Origin: Sediminibacterium sp.
Lineage (GTDB): Bacteria > Bacteroidota > Bacteroidia > B-17B0 > Aurantibacillaceae
Assembly (NCBI GenBank): GCA_030054095.1
Contig: JASGCO010000005.1
Span: forward strand, 1-64,000
Length of the DNA: 64,000 nucleotides
Direction of reading: 5' to 3'
The position numbers and the translations under genes were made by a program. The stretch's first letter is position 1. Every line of letters begins with the position of its first letter. A model generated the notes under the pieces. It was not told where the DNA came from and made no database searches. It saw only the letters and a program-made list of their open reading frames with translations. Below, piece by piece: positions 10,214 to 17,963 of this stretch.

Positions 10214-10244
10214 CAAACAAAAACGGAAACATAGTGTTTCCGTT
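10214..10244 (-). terminator. Rho-independent terminator of the RNase G gene
   Basis: AACGGAAAC (10222-10230), a 5-base loop, and GTTTCCGTT (10236-10244) form a perfect 9-bp stem. On the minus strand it is followed by TTTTTGTTTG. It lies 9 bases beyond the stop codon of the RNase G/E gene. Confidence 0.82.
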
Positions 10245-10252
10245 CCTGATCT

Positions 10253-11809
10253 TTATATTACTATTTCGTCCTGATCTTTATTAAGAAAACGGTATTCCAT
10301 AAAACCGTAACTTACCATTCCTTCCACCTTAATCCATTGTTTGTATTCGAAGTACCATTTCCATTGTTTACTTCGTAAAAAGCCTCCTTTTTTAATAAAG
10401 GCTTCAATATATGGATGGACGTTTAATGTAATCTTCTTTTCATTCTGTTCTTTTACAATAAACCGAAGGGCATTTTCTATCTGATCCACAAATAACAAAC
10501 TTGGCTGTACCTTTCCGGTTCCTCCACAACTTGGACAAGTTTCCAGAACTTCTACGTTTACTTCCGGACGAAGGCGCTGTCTTGTAATTTGCACCAGGCC
10601 AAATTTGCTGGGAGGTAAAATATTATGCTTGGCCCTGTCGGTCTTCATCTCTTCTTTCAGTTTATCGTAAAGAAGTTTACGATTATCCTGATTATGCATA
10701 TCAATGAAGTCCACTACTATAATTCCACCCATGTCGCGCAACCGCAACTGGCGCGCTACCTCTACAGCCGCTTCCAGATTTACTTCGAGCGCGTTTTCTT
10801 CCTGAGTGCTGTCGCTTTTGGCCCGGTTTCCGCTATTCACATCAAACACATGCAGAGCTTCGGTGTGTTCAATAACAAGGTAGGCTCCGCTACGCATGTG
10901 AACTGTTTTTCCAAACAAGCCTTTAATTTGTTTTTCTATCCCTAAAGCGTCAAATATAGGGCCACGGCCAGAGAAGAGCTTTACAATATCAATTTTATTG
11001 GGGGCAATGCTTTTAAGGTAGGCCCTAACCTCTTCATACATTTTAACATCGTTAACGTGTATGGCGTTAAATGACTCATTTAAAAAATCGCGTAAAATGG
11101 CATTTGTCCGGTCCATTTCACCATGGACTCTGGTTGGAGGTTCTGCGCTTTTCAACGTTTTAAAACACTCGTCCCATTTTTTGATCAGGTCATTAAGATC
11201 GCCTTCCAGTTCAGCCACGGTCTTGTTTTCGGCCACCGTTCTTACAATAACACCAAAATTTTTAGGTTTGATGGATTGCATCAGATCTTTAAGCCGGTTC
11301 TTCTCCTCAATGTTTCTGATTTTAGACGATACAGATATTTTGTCGTTAAACGGTATTAACACCAGATAACGCCCCGCGATGCTTATTTCTGTGGTGATGC
11401 GTGGTCCTTTGGCGCTGATCGGTTCTTTTGCTACCTGAACCAGTACATGCTGCCCACTTTTAATAACATCATTAATTTTGCCGTCTTTTTTAATGTCGTC
11501 CTCATTTTTAAAATACATGAGATTACTGACATTCTGTTTTCCGTTTCTTACACCCTCTACGTATTTATTAAGAGAAAGTGCCTGCGGACCAAGATCCAGA
11601 TAATGTAAGAACGCATCCTTTTCGTACCCAACATCCACAAACGCGGCGTTGAGTCCGGTCATAACTTTCTTGGCTTTGCCAAAATATATATCGCCTACCG
11701 AAAACTGTGAATTGTTTTTCTCCCTGTGAAGTTCTATTAAGCGCTTATCGCTCAATAATGCAATAATAACTTCGTTAGGCGTTGAATTGATTACTAATTC
11801 GTGATTCAC
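10253..11809 (-). CDS. rng: Ribonuclease G/E family endoribonuclease
   Basis: The 518-residue protein has an N-terminal S1-like domain ('GKAKKVMTGLNAAFVDVGYE', residues ~45-65), the RNase E/G catalytic core with the Mg-binding aspartates in 'VVDFIDMHNQDNRKLL' (~370), and a zinc-link 'CPSCGGTGK' near 425. It lacks the long disordered degradosome scaffold of RNase E, so it is RNase G-like. Expected roles are rRNA processing and mRNA decay. It sits downstream of HU, a TPR protein and a 29-residue basic protein on the same strand. A perfect 12-bp hairpin lies about 90 bases upstream of its start. Confidence 0.95.
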   Translation of the reverse strand: MNHELVINSTPNEVIIALLSDKRLIELHREKNNSQFSVGDIYFGKAKKVMTGLNAAFVDVGYEKDAFLHYLDLGPQALSLNKYVEGVRNGKQNVSNLMYFKNEDDIKKDGKINDVIKSGQHVLVQVAKEPISAKGPRITTEISIAGRYLVLIPFNDKISVSSKIRNIEEKNRLKDLMQSIKPKNFGVIVRTVAENKTVAELEGDLNDLIKKWDECFKTLKSAEPPTRVHGEMDRTNAILRDFLNESFNAIHVNDVKMYEEVRAYLKSIAPNKIDIVKLFSGRGPIFDALGIEKQIKGLFGKTVHMRSGAYLVIEHTEALHVFDVNSGNRAKSDSTQEENALEVNLEAAVEVARQLRLRDMGGIIVVDFIDMHNQDNRKLLYDKLKEEMKTDRAKHNILPPSKFGLVQITRQRLRPEVNVEVLETCPSCGGTGKVQPSLLFVDQIENALRFIVKEQNEKKITLNVHPYIEAFIKKGGFLRSKQWKWYFEYKQWIKVEGMVSYGFMEYRFLNKDQDEIVI

Positions 11810-11897
11810 GCTCTGAATATTTTATGTTTGTGTGCTTTCAAGGTACAGTACACCTGTCCACTAATAAAAAGCAGCATCCGTAAATAAATACCAATGA

Positions 11898-11932
11898 CTA
11901 AAACGGATAAAGCCTGGCCCTATCCGTTTTAG
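11898..11932 (-). promoter_or_regulatory. Perfect 12-bp hairpin in the RNase G leader
   Basis: CTAAAACGGATA (11898-11909), an 11-base loop and TATCCGTTTTAG (11921-11932) form a perfect stem. It lies between the stop of the 29-aa gene (11958) and the RNase G start (11809), all on the minus strand. The T-run after it is weak (TTTTAG), so it could be a partial terminator, a processing site, or an RNase G feedback element. Confidence 0.6.
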
Positions 11933-11957
11933 AAGAAGGTTAAATAACCAAATCAGG

Positions 11958-12047
11958 TTATTTTTTCTTATGACGATTTTTTCTCAAACGTTTTTTGCGT
12001 TTGTGCGTCGCCATTTTATGTCTTTTTCTTTTCTTTCCGCTAGGCAT
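11958..12047 (-). CDS. 29-aa AURKAIP1/COX24-type (DUF1713) small basic ribosome-associated protein
   Basis: Reading the minus strand from 12047 gives a 29-residue protein beginning 'MPSGKKRKRHKMATHK' and ending 'NRHKKK', with 17 Lys/Arg and 3 His. I recognise this as a conserved Bacteroidota mini-protein. The 'KM..HKRKK..RKNR' core matches the AURKAIP1/COX24 C-terminal domain, whose mitochondrial (mS38) and actinobacterial (bS22) relatives bind the small ribosomal subunit. A ribosomal location here is therefore inferred from family. It lies between the TPR gene (start of its stop at 12078) and RNase G on the same strand. Confidence 0.85.
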   Translation of the reverse strand: MPSGKKRKRHKMATHKRKKRLRKNRHKKK

Positions 12048-12077
12048 ACTATGCTTTTTTAATGGTTTATACTTTTT

Positions 12078-12887
12078 TTATTTAAACTTTAATTCTTCAA
12101 TATATTTTTGAACCTCTATTTTGCTGGTAGGGTCAGGCGTTTTCGACGCATATACTTCCAGCATTTTAATGGTATTGGGCTTATCTTTTTCCTGATCGTA
12201 GATATCCGCCAGATAGAGATACGCTTCCAAATAGGTACTATCAATCCGCAACACGTTTTTAAACCGTTTAATGGCTTTATCCGTTTGCCCGCTTTTCATC
12301 GAAAACGTTGCAAATGCCAATTGAAGTTGTACATTATTGCTGTCCGTCTTTTCCACTTCACGCAGGAGGCTTATCCCCTCCATGGGATTCTCACTTCCTT
12401 CAACATAACACGAGGCCAGTACTATTTTTGTTTTACTTTCTGTGCTCCCCTTTTCTATGGCTGTTTTTAAACAGCGAATTGCCGACTGGTATAATATCGG
12501 TAATTCGGTATTATCTTTCACAAAACGTGCAGACCCGTAATACCGCTCTCCTGCCAAAACCCAGTCTTCCGTTTTTTGTGTTTTTAATGCATTTTGTTCC
12601 GCGTAGTAGGCCACCAGATCGGGACGTTTGTTCTTTAACCAGAACGCCTGAAGAGAATCAAATCGGGACGTTTTTTTAAATTCCGATAAACGATCTTTTT
12701 CTGCTTGTGGTAAAGCCTGTTCCGAGGTGTTCAAAAACAGTTCCAATGAGGCCGTAGTGCTCTTTTTTTCGGCGTGTTCGTGCCCTTTATGAGCATCTGA
12801 CGGTGTTTTTGGGGCAATAAATAAAAGAACGGCTAAACCCACAGCGCCGGCTAAAACTCCTGTTATTGTTTTTGTCGCTGCGCTCAC
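12078..12887 (-). CDS. Membrane-anchored tetratricopeptide repeat protein
   Basis: The 269-residue protein has one N-terminal hydrophobic segment (residues ~8-26, 'ITGVLAGAVGLAVLLFIAP') followed by a His/Lys-rich linker and TPR repeats over residues ~100-265 ('AIRCLKTAIEKGSTESKTK', 'KAIKRFKNVLRIDSTYLEAY', 'LYLADIYDQEKDKPNTIKM'). It begins 12 bases after the HU gene stop. I recall the HU-TPR-RNase G order as conserved in Bacteroidota, which suggests a linked nucleic-acid or envelope function, but none is established by this sequence. Confidence 0.85.
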   Translation of the reverse strand: MSAATKTITGVLAGAVGLAVLLFIAPKTPSDAHKGHEHAEKKSTTASLELFLNTSEQALPQAEKDRLSEFKKTSRFDSLQAFWLKNKRPDLVAYYAEQNALKTQKTEDWVLAGERYYGSARFVKDNTELPILYQSAIRCLKTAIEKGSTESKTKIVLASCYVEGSENPMEGISLLREVEKTDSNNVQLQLAFATFSMKSGQTDKAIKRFKNVLRIDSTYLEAYLYLADIYDQEKDKPNTIKMLEVYASKTPDPTSKIEVQKYIEELKFK

Positions 12888-12899
12888 GGTCTATTCTTA

Positions 12900-13214
12900 T
12901 TAATCGTTATTCTTTGGTTCTGGTTCTGCGGTTTTAACATTCCGTTTAACCCTGTCGCTAAATGTTTTAGCGGGTTTAAACGAAGGAATATAATGTGCAG
13001 GAATAACCACTGTTGTATTTTTGCTGATATTACGACCTATCTTTTCAGCACGCTTTTTTACTACAAACGTCCCAAAGCCTCTCAGGTAAACGTTTTTACC
13101 TTCAATCATAGTGTTTCGAATACATTTCATGAAGGCTTCCACCGTGGCTTGTACCGCTATTTTCTCTACTCCGGTTTTCTCTGAAATTTCGTTTACTATA
13201 TCCGCTTTTGTCAT
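12900..13214 (-). CDS. HU/IHF family DNA-binding protein
   Basis: The 104-residue protein matches HU/IHF: 'MTKADIVNEISEKTGVEK' helix, 'LRGFGTFVVKKRAEKIGRN' saddle and arm, 'IPAHYIPSFKPAKTFSDRV'. In the beta-arm the usual 'RNPxTG' is replaced by 'RNISKNT', so the DNA-intercalating proline is missing; I recall this variant as typical of the copy found upstream of RNase G in Bacteroidota. It is the first gene of the HU-TPR-small protein-RNase G cluster and has a strong promoter immediately upstream. Confidence 0.93.
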   Translation of the reverse strand: MTKADIVNEISEKTGVEKIAVQATVEAFMKCIRNTMIEGKNVYLRGFGTFVVKKRAEKIGRNISKNTTVVIPAHYIPSFKPAKTFSDRVKRNVKTAEPEPKNND

Positions 13215-13259
13215 TACAATTTATTTAAAATCAATTAATTAATTATTTTAAAGGGACGG

Positions 13260-13288
13260 CAAAGATAGTATTTTTATTAGAAAACAAA
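13260..13288 (-). promoter_or_regulatory. Strong Bacteroidota-type promoter for the HU cluster
   Basis: On the minus strand TTTG (13288-13285), a 17-base spacer, then TATCTTTG (13267-13260) match both -33 and -7 consensus boxes. The HU ATG is 46 bases downstream of the -7 box. Confidence 0.6.
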
Positions 13289-13361
13289 CAGAAAAGCAAA
13301 AAAATATTGATTTTTCATCTTCCTGCCATTAAAAGGCCCGACATTTGTGCTTTTAATTAAC

Positions 13362-14420
13362 ATGTCAGGCTTCAGCACACTACTCATAAACTGGTATCAG
13401 CAAAACAAACGGGACCTTCCCTGGCGAAAAGAAACGGATCCCTATAAAATATGGCTCTCTGAAATTATTCTTCAGCAAACTCAGGTGATACAGGGCTTAA
13501 ATTATTATATAGCGTTTACTGAAACATTTCCAACCGTTAAAGACCTTGCAAAAGCCAAAGAAGACCAGGTATTAAAACTCTGGCAGGGACTTGGCTACTA
13601 TAGCCGGGCCCGGAACCTGCACGCGGCGGCTAAATTTATTGTCCAACATAACCGGGGTGTTTTTCCAAAAACTTATGAAGCCATTGCAGAACTTAAAGGC
13701 GTTGGGCCTTATACCGCAGCCGCCATTGCCAGCATAGCCTACAAACTGCCTTATGCCGTGGTAGATGGAAATGTTTACAGGGTTTTAAGCCGGGTATTTG
13801 GTATTGATTCTCCGATTGATTCAGGTTCCGGCAAAAAAGAATTTCAACATCTGGCCGATTCCCTTCTGGACTTGAAACGTCCTGACCTTCATAATCAGGC
13901 AATTATGGAGTTTGGCGCGTTACATTGCCGACCGGCGAATCCTGACTGTCAACAATGCATCTTTAAGCAGCAATGTGTGGGATTCCGTTCCGGACGTGTG
14001 GCGTTTTTGCCCGTAAAGCAAAAGAAAACTGCAATAAAAAACCGATACCTGAATTACTTTGTAGTTATTGATGCCAAAAACCAAATAGCAATAACACGGC
14101 GTGAAACAAAAGATATCTGGCAGGGACTGTATGAATTTTTGTTGCACGAAACGGAAAAACCCCTATCGGAAGAGAAATTACGAGCTGTTACCACGCATAC
14201 GTTTTTTTCTGACAGCACTTATGATTTGTTGTTTTCATCAAAAGAGTATAAACACGTTCTATCACACCAACACCTTTACGCCAGATTTTATGTGTATCAA
14301 CTGAACCGCACCTTTAAAAAAAAAGAAAGGAGCGTTCCTTTAATTAATTTGCATTCTTTGGCTTTTCCACGTTTGATAGAAAAGTTCCTCAAAGATTGTA
14401 AGTTGGAAAAATTAGTTTAA
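13362..14420 (+). CDS. mutY: A/G-specific adenine glycosylase
   Basis: MutY removes adenine mispaired with 8-oxoguanine. The protein has 'RDLPWR' near the N-terminus, catalytic Glu in 'SEIILQQTQV', the helix-hairpin-helix 'LKGVGPYTAAAIAS', catalytic Asp in 'VVDGNVYRVLSR', and a [4Fe-4S] cluster C-x6-C-x2-C-x5-C in 'HCRPANPDCQQCIFKQQC'. The C-terminal third ('YFVVIDAKNQIAITRRE') is the NUDIX-like 8-oxoG recognition domain. I chose the ATG at 13362 (MSGFSTL); a GTG at 13347 would add five residues. It is divergent from the HU gene. Confidence 0.96.
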   Translation: MSGFSTLLINWYQQNKRDLPWRKETDPYKIWLSEIILQQTQVIQGLNYYIAFTETFPTVKDLAKAKEDQVLKLWQGLGYYSRARNLHAAAKFIVQHNRGVFPKTYEAIAELKGVGPYTAAAIASIAYKLPYAVVDGNVYRVLSRVFGIDSPIDSGSGKKEFQHLADSLLDLKRPDLHNQAIMEFGALHCRPANPDCQQCIFKQQCVGFRSGRVAFLPVKQKKTAIKNRYLNYFVVIDAKNQIAITRRETKDIWQGLYEFLLHETEKPLSEEKLRAVTTHTFFSDSTYDLLFSSKEYKHVLSHQHLYARFYVYQLNRTFKKKERSVPLINLHSLAFPRLIEKFLKDCKLEKLV

Positions 14421-14425
14421 TTTTG
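14396..14425 (+). promoter_or_regulatory. Promoter for the yceI-like gene
   Basis: TTG (14396-14398), a 19-base spacer, and TAATTTTG (14418-14425) give an exact -7 box and a partial -33 box, ending 24 bases before the ATG at 14450. It overlaps the end of mutY. Confidence 0.5.
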
Positions 14426-14449
14426 ATTGTAATAATTATACTACTCTAC

Positions 14450-15004
14450 ATGAAAAAAGCGCTTTTTGCTGCCCTTTTGGGTTTTGGTACCCTTGGTTCC
14501 TTTGCTCAAATTTACAAAGTAAAGGATAAAGGAACCAGTGTTTCTTTTTATTCCAAATCGCCACTGGAAGACATTGAGGCCCACAATAAAAGTTCCGTGC
14601 AGGTATTAAATACTACTACGGGAGATTATCAGATGCGTCTCACGATCATTGGCTTCAAATTTAAAAACGCGTTAATGGAAGAGCACTTCAACGAAAACTA
14701 CATGGAGAGTCCAAAATTTCCGAATGCTGTTTTTAAAGGCCGGATTAACGAAAAGGTAGATTATGAATCTACCGCTGAACAAAATGTGACTGTTACCGGT
14801 AAAATGGAAATACATGGTGTTACGCAGGAGGTAACAATTCCCGGAACCATAAAAAAGTCAGGCTCAGACCTCGTAATCAACGCCAAATTTAAAATTAAAG
14901 TGGCCGATTATGGGATTAAAGTGCCTTCTCTGTATGTAAAAAATATTGCTGAAGTTGTAGATGTTACCTTAGACAGCACATTAGAACCCTTTCAAAAAAA
15001 ATAA
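14450..15004 (+). CDS. YceI family periplasmic lipid-binding-like protein
   Basis: A signal peptide starts at 'MKKALFAALLGFGTL' and ends near 'GSFAQ'. The mature protein fits the YceI lipocalin-like fold: 'VSFYSKSPLEDIEAHNK', 'FKFKNALMEEHFNENYMES', 'FPNAVFKGRI', 'VTGKMEIHGVTQEVTIPG'. YceI proteins bind isoprenoid-type lipids in the periplasm. The ATG at 14450 is chosen over an upstream TTG (14423), which would spoil the signal peptide and overlaps the promoter. It is followed 30 bases later by a DUF5777 gene, a pairing I recall in Bacteroidota. Confidence 0.9.
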   Translation: MKKALFAALLGFGTLGSFAQIYKVKDKGTSVSFYSKSPLEDIEAHNKSSVQVLNTTTGDYQMRLTIIGFKFKNALMEEHFNENYMESPKFPNAVFKGRINEKVDYESTAEQNVTVTGKMEIHGVTQEVTIPGTIKKSGSDLVINAKFKIKVADYGIKVPSLYVKNIAEVVDVTLDSTLEPFQKK

Positions 15005-15034
15005 TTTTCTAAATTCTAATCTTCCCATACCACG

Positions 15035-15973
15035 ATGCGTTATTTTACTCTATTAAGTGCGCTTGCTATAGCGTTCCCTTCCTTTGCTCAGGATGATTTA
15101 TTAAGTTTGGTTGAAGAAAAAAAAGACACCAAACCCGAAAAAGTGTATGCCACATTTAAAACCTACCGTTTAGGCAACGCTCAAACAACCGAAACCGTAA
15201 AAGCGAAACACCTCGACTTCCGTATCTCACACCGTTTTGGCAATATTTACGACGATAATCTTAAAAACCCCATTAATAATACTTTTCAAACATTTTTTGG
15301 TTTCGACGGGGCCGAAGATATCCGTTTTAGTTTTGATTATGGTGTAACAAAAAATCTGACATTGGGTGTTGGCCGAAGCCGTATGAACAGCTTACTGGAC
15401 GGGAGTGTAAAATGGCGCTTGCTGGAGCAGACCACAAACTTCAGCGTGCCCGTTTCTATCGCTTATTTTGGCGATATGGGCTACACTCATAAAACAACGC
15501 CTGCCTTGTATCAGGGAGTAGTAAAAGATTTTGAAACAAACGAGTTACATCGCTTTAATTTTTTGAATCAGCTGATTATTGCCAGTAAAATTAATCCATG
15601 GCTATCAGTAGAGTTACTTCCCACCTACTATCACCGGAATTATATCAACGAACGCATTAACAAAAGAGATTTAAGTGAAGACCAGAACGCGTTGTTTTCC
15701 TGCGGGTTTGGGGCCAGAGTTAAACTTACCAGAAGACTTTGCCTGATTGGCGATTACTTCTATAACTTCGCACCTTTCTATGTAAATAACGACGCGGCCT
15801 TTAATCCCTTGTCTCTTGGTATAGAAATGGAAACCGGAGGACACGTATTTAGTCTCTTCTTTACAAATGCCAGTGGTTTAACAGAGAACAATTATCTTAC
15901 CAATACGCGCGATACCTGGAGTAAAGGACAAGTTAAATTTGGTTTCTCTATTTCGCGGGTATTTGCGCTTTAA
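15035..15973 (+). CDS. DUF5777 family outer-membrane beta-barrel-like protein
   Basis: The 312-residue protein has a signal peptide ('ALAIAFPSFAQ'). Alternating hydrophobic strands dominate the rest, with DUF5777-type motifs 'HLDFRISHRFGNIYDD', 'DIRFSFDYGVTKNLTLGVG' and 'GHVFSLFFTNASGLTENNY', ending in aromatic 'FSISRVFAL'. An outer-membrane barrel is inferred from strand pattern and terminal aromatic residues. It follows the yceI-like gene and precedes DUF4271 by 18 bases, probably in one transcription unit. Function unknown. Confidence 0.85.
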   Translation: MRYFTLLSALAIAFPSFAQDDLLSLVEEKKDTKPEKVYATFKTYRLGNAQTTETVKAKHLDFRISHRFGNIYDDNLKNPINNTFQTFFGFDGAEDIRFSFDYGVTKNLTLGVGRSRMNSLLDGSVKWRLLEQTTNFSVPVSIAYFGDMGYTHKTTPALYQGVVKDFETNELHRFNFLNQLIIASKINPWLSVELLPTYYHRNYINERINKRDLSEDQNALFSCGFGARVKLTRRLCLIGDYFYNFAPFYVNNDAAFNPLSLGIEMETGGHVFSLFFTNASGLTENNYLTNTRDTWSKGQVKFGFSISRVFAL

Positions 15974-15991
15974 CCCATTTCCCTGATTAAC

Positions 15992-16708
15992 ATGAACACG
16001 GTTTCCATTTTTCAGGGCCATACGCTAACACCCATACACCAACACCCTGTTTTCAGAAACGGTCAGGATTATATCTGGCCTTCTGTATTCCTTTTGCTGG
16101 TTTTCAGCGGCATTGTACTGGCACGGGTCAGTCTCCGCGAACGGCTTGATAAAATTATGCTATCAAGCATCAGCCTGCAAACAACACGGCAAATTGAACG
16201 GGAAGACTTCAATCCATTTAAACCGGTTTCTTTACTCTTGTCTTTCATTTTTTGTTTTCTTTTTGGTTTTTTCGTTTATCAAACCAACAAGAACTTTGGA
16301 AATGTTTTTAATGATCGTCCGCCTGCCTTTCAGTTTCTGGCGTTTTGTTTTCTTTTTTTAATGGTTTTTGCTGTTAAGCATATTTTTCACTACCTGATAG
16401 GATTACTCACCGGAACCTCAACCCTGTTTAATGAATATACATACAGCAACCTGCTGATTAATCAGGCAACAGGTATTGTGCTTTTCCCCTTCCTTGTTGC
16501 TACCGAATTCAGTCCTGTTAACCCGGTTTATATGCTTATTCCGTGTCTTTTTATTCTTGGGTTCAATTTGGCTTTAAAATGGTTTAGGGGCTTTGTGTTC
16601 AGTGCCGTGGAGCAACATATAGGATTTTTGCAAATTTTTATCTACTTTTGCGCCGTGGAAATTTTACCATCTTTGGTCCTGGTCAAATTTATTATTGTTA
16701 ATTTTTAA
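15992..16708 (+). CDS. DUF4271 integral membrane protein
   Basis: The 238-residue protein has about six to seven hydrophobic helices ('IWPSVFLLLVFSGIVLA', 'LLLSFIFCFLFGFFVYQ', 'FCFLFLMVFAVKHIFHYLIG'). The pattern 'FNEYTYSNLLINQATGIVL' is what I associate with DUF4271, a Bacteroidota family usually located just upstream of a HemD-like gene, as here (10-base gap). No enzymatic motif is visible. The neighbour suggests a tetrapyrrole or envelope link but does not prove it. Confidence 0.82.
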   Translation: MNTVSIFQGHTLTPIHQHPVFRNGQDYIWPSVFLLLVFSGIVLARVSLRERLDKIMLSSISLQTTRQIEREDFNPFKPVSLLLSFIFCFLFGFFVYQTNKNFGNVFNDRPPAFQFLAFCFLFLMVFAVKHIFHYLIGLLTGTSTLFNEYTYSNLLINQATGIVLFPFLVATEFSPVNPVYMLIPCLFILGFNLALKWFRGFVFSAVEQHIGFLQIFIYFCAVEILPSLVLVKFIIVNF

Positions 16709-16718
16709 ACCGATCTGA

Positions 16719-17816
16719 ATGGCAGCAAATAAAACGAAGGTAAAAGCAAAAAAAACAGCAACTGTTTCGAAGGCGCCTGTAAAAAAAGCTAAAGCTGCTG
16801 CCAAAAAAGAGGCGGTAAAACGTGAACTAAAGCCACAGAAGAAAAAAACAAGTGCCGTAAAGCCTTCGACCCCGGCTAAAAAAGCCCCTTTGAAAAAAGT
16901 GGCCTCAAAAAAAACCGATGCCGCTCCTTCTTCAAAAGAAAATGAAAAACCCGAAGTAGCAGCCAGCGCCTCTTTCATTAAAGAGCGTAAAAAAAGAGGA
17001 TCTGGAAAAGTAACATTTAAACTCCCTCCTCCCCCGCAAATTGAAGTAAGTAATCATCCTAAAACCCGGATTAAAAGTTTGCTGATTTCTCAGCCCAAAC
17101 CGGTTGATACTGATAAAAATCCTTACCTTGATCTGGCCAGAAAGCATAATCTGAACGTAACATTCCGACAATTTATCAAAATTGAAGGCGTTGCGCCTCA
17201 GGATTTCAGAGCACAACGCATTGATATTCTGGCACACGGCGCGGTTATTTTAACCAGTAAGCTAAGTGTGGATCATTATTTCCGTATTTGCAACGAAATG
17301 CGCGTGACGGTTCCCGAAACCATGAAATACTTTTGCATTAATGAACAAACCGCTTATTACCTGCAAAAATATATTCAGTACCGTAAACGCAAAATATTCT
17401 TCGGGCACGGCACCATTCTCGATCTGGTAGATGTTATCAAAAAAAATAAAGGCGAAAAATTTTTATTACCGGTAAGCGATGTTCACAAGGAACAAATTGT
17501 GGAGTTCTTAGATGAGATGCAATTAACTTATACTAAAGGGGTTTTTTATAAAACCGTTAGTGCTAACCTCTCAGATATTAAAACCCTGAACGATTTTGAT
17601 GTGTTGGTATTTTTTACCCCGGCAGGAATCAAATCACTTAAACAGAATTTTCCTTCGTTTAAACAGGGTAATACGCGTATTGCCGCATTCGGACATACAA
17701 CGGCCTTAATGGTAAAAGAACAAGGGTATCGTTTGGATATTTTTGCGCCCAACCCGGTTAATCCAAGTATGTCAGGAGCCCTTGATGCCTATCTCCGTGA
17801 ATCGAATAAGCGTTAA
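16719..17816 (+). CDS. hemD: Uroporphyrinogen-III synthase-like protein with Lys/Ala-rich histone-like N-terminal tail
   Basis: Residues ~120-365 fit the HemD fold: 'IKSLLISQPKP' start, 'FRAQRIDILAHGAVILTSK', 'FCINEQTAYYLQKYIQ', 'VLVFFTPAGIKSLKQNF', 'RIAAFGHTTALMVKEQGY', 'NPSMSGALDAYL'. The first ~90 residues are an Ala/Lys/Pro-rich, repeat-like tail ('KAKAAAKKEAVKRELK', 'STPAKKAPLKKVASKK') resembling bacterial histone H1-like proteins and absent from ordinary HemD. It follows DUF4271 by 10 bases. Uroporphyrinogen-III synthesis is the family role; DNA or RNA binding of the tail is inference. Confidence 0.83.
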   Translation: MAANKTKVKAKKTATVSKAPVKKAKAAAKKEAVKRELKPQKKKTSAVKPSTPAKKAPLKKVASKKTDAAPSSKENEKPEVAASASFIKERKKRGSGKVTFKLPPPPQIEVSNHPKTRIKSLLISQPKPVDTDKNPYLDLARKHNLNVTFRQFIKIEGVAPQDFRAQRIDILAHGAVILTSKLSVDHYFRICNEMRVTVPETMKYFCINEQTAYYLQKYIQYRKRKIFFGHGTILDLVDVIKKNKGEKFLLPVSDVHKEQIVEFLDEMQLTYTKGVFYKTVSANLSDIKTLNDFDVLVFFTPAGIKSLKQNFPSFKQGNTRIAAFGHTTALMVKEQGYRLDIFAPNPVNPSMSGALDAYLRESNKR

Positions 17817-17936
17817 GGAATAGTTGCCCATTCTCGCCCACCCCCTGTTATTTGCTAACAAACGTTAAAACCAACCGTTCACCGACGTTTTTACACCAAA
17901 GACCTTTTTGGGATATGAGGCCAGTACCATTTTATT

Positions 17937-17944
17937 TACCTTTG
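17937..17944 (+). promoter_or_regulatory. Putative -7 box for the TonB-type receptor gene
   Basis: TACCTTTG exactly matches TAnnTTTG, 19 bases before the ATG at 17964. The nearest TTTG (17907-17910) is 26 bases upstream, longer than the usual spacer. Confidence 0.4.
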
Positions 17945-17963
17945 AACCCTCTCTCATTTTAAC

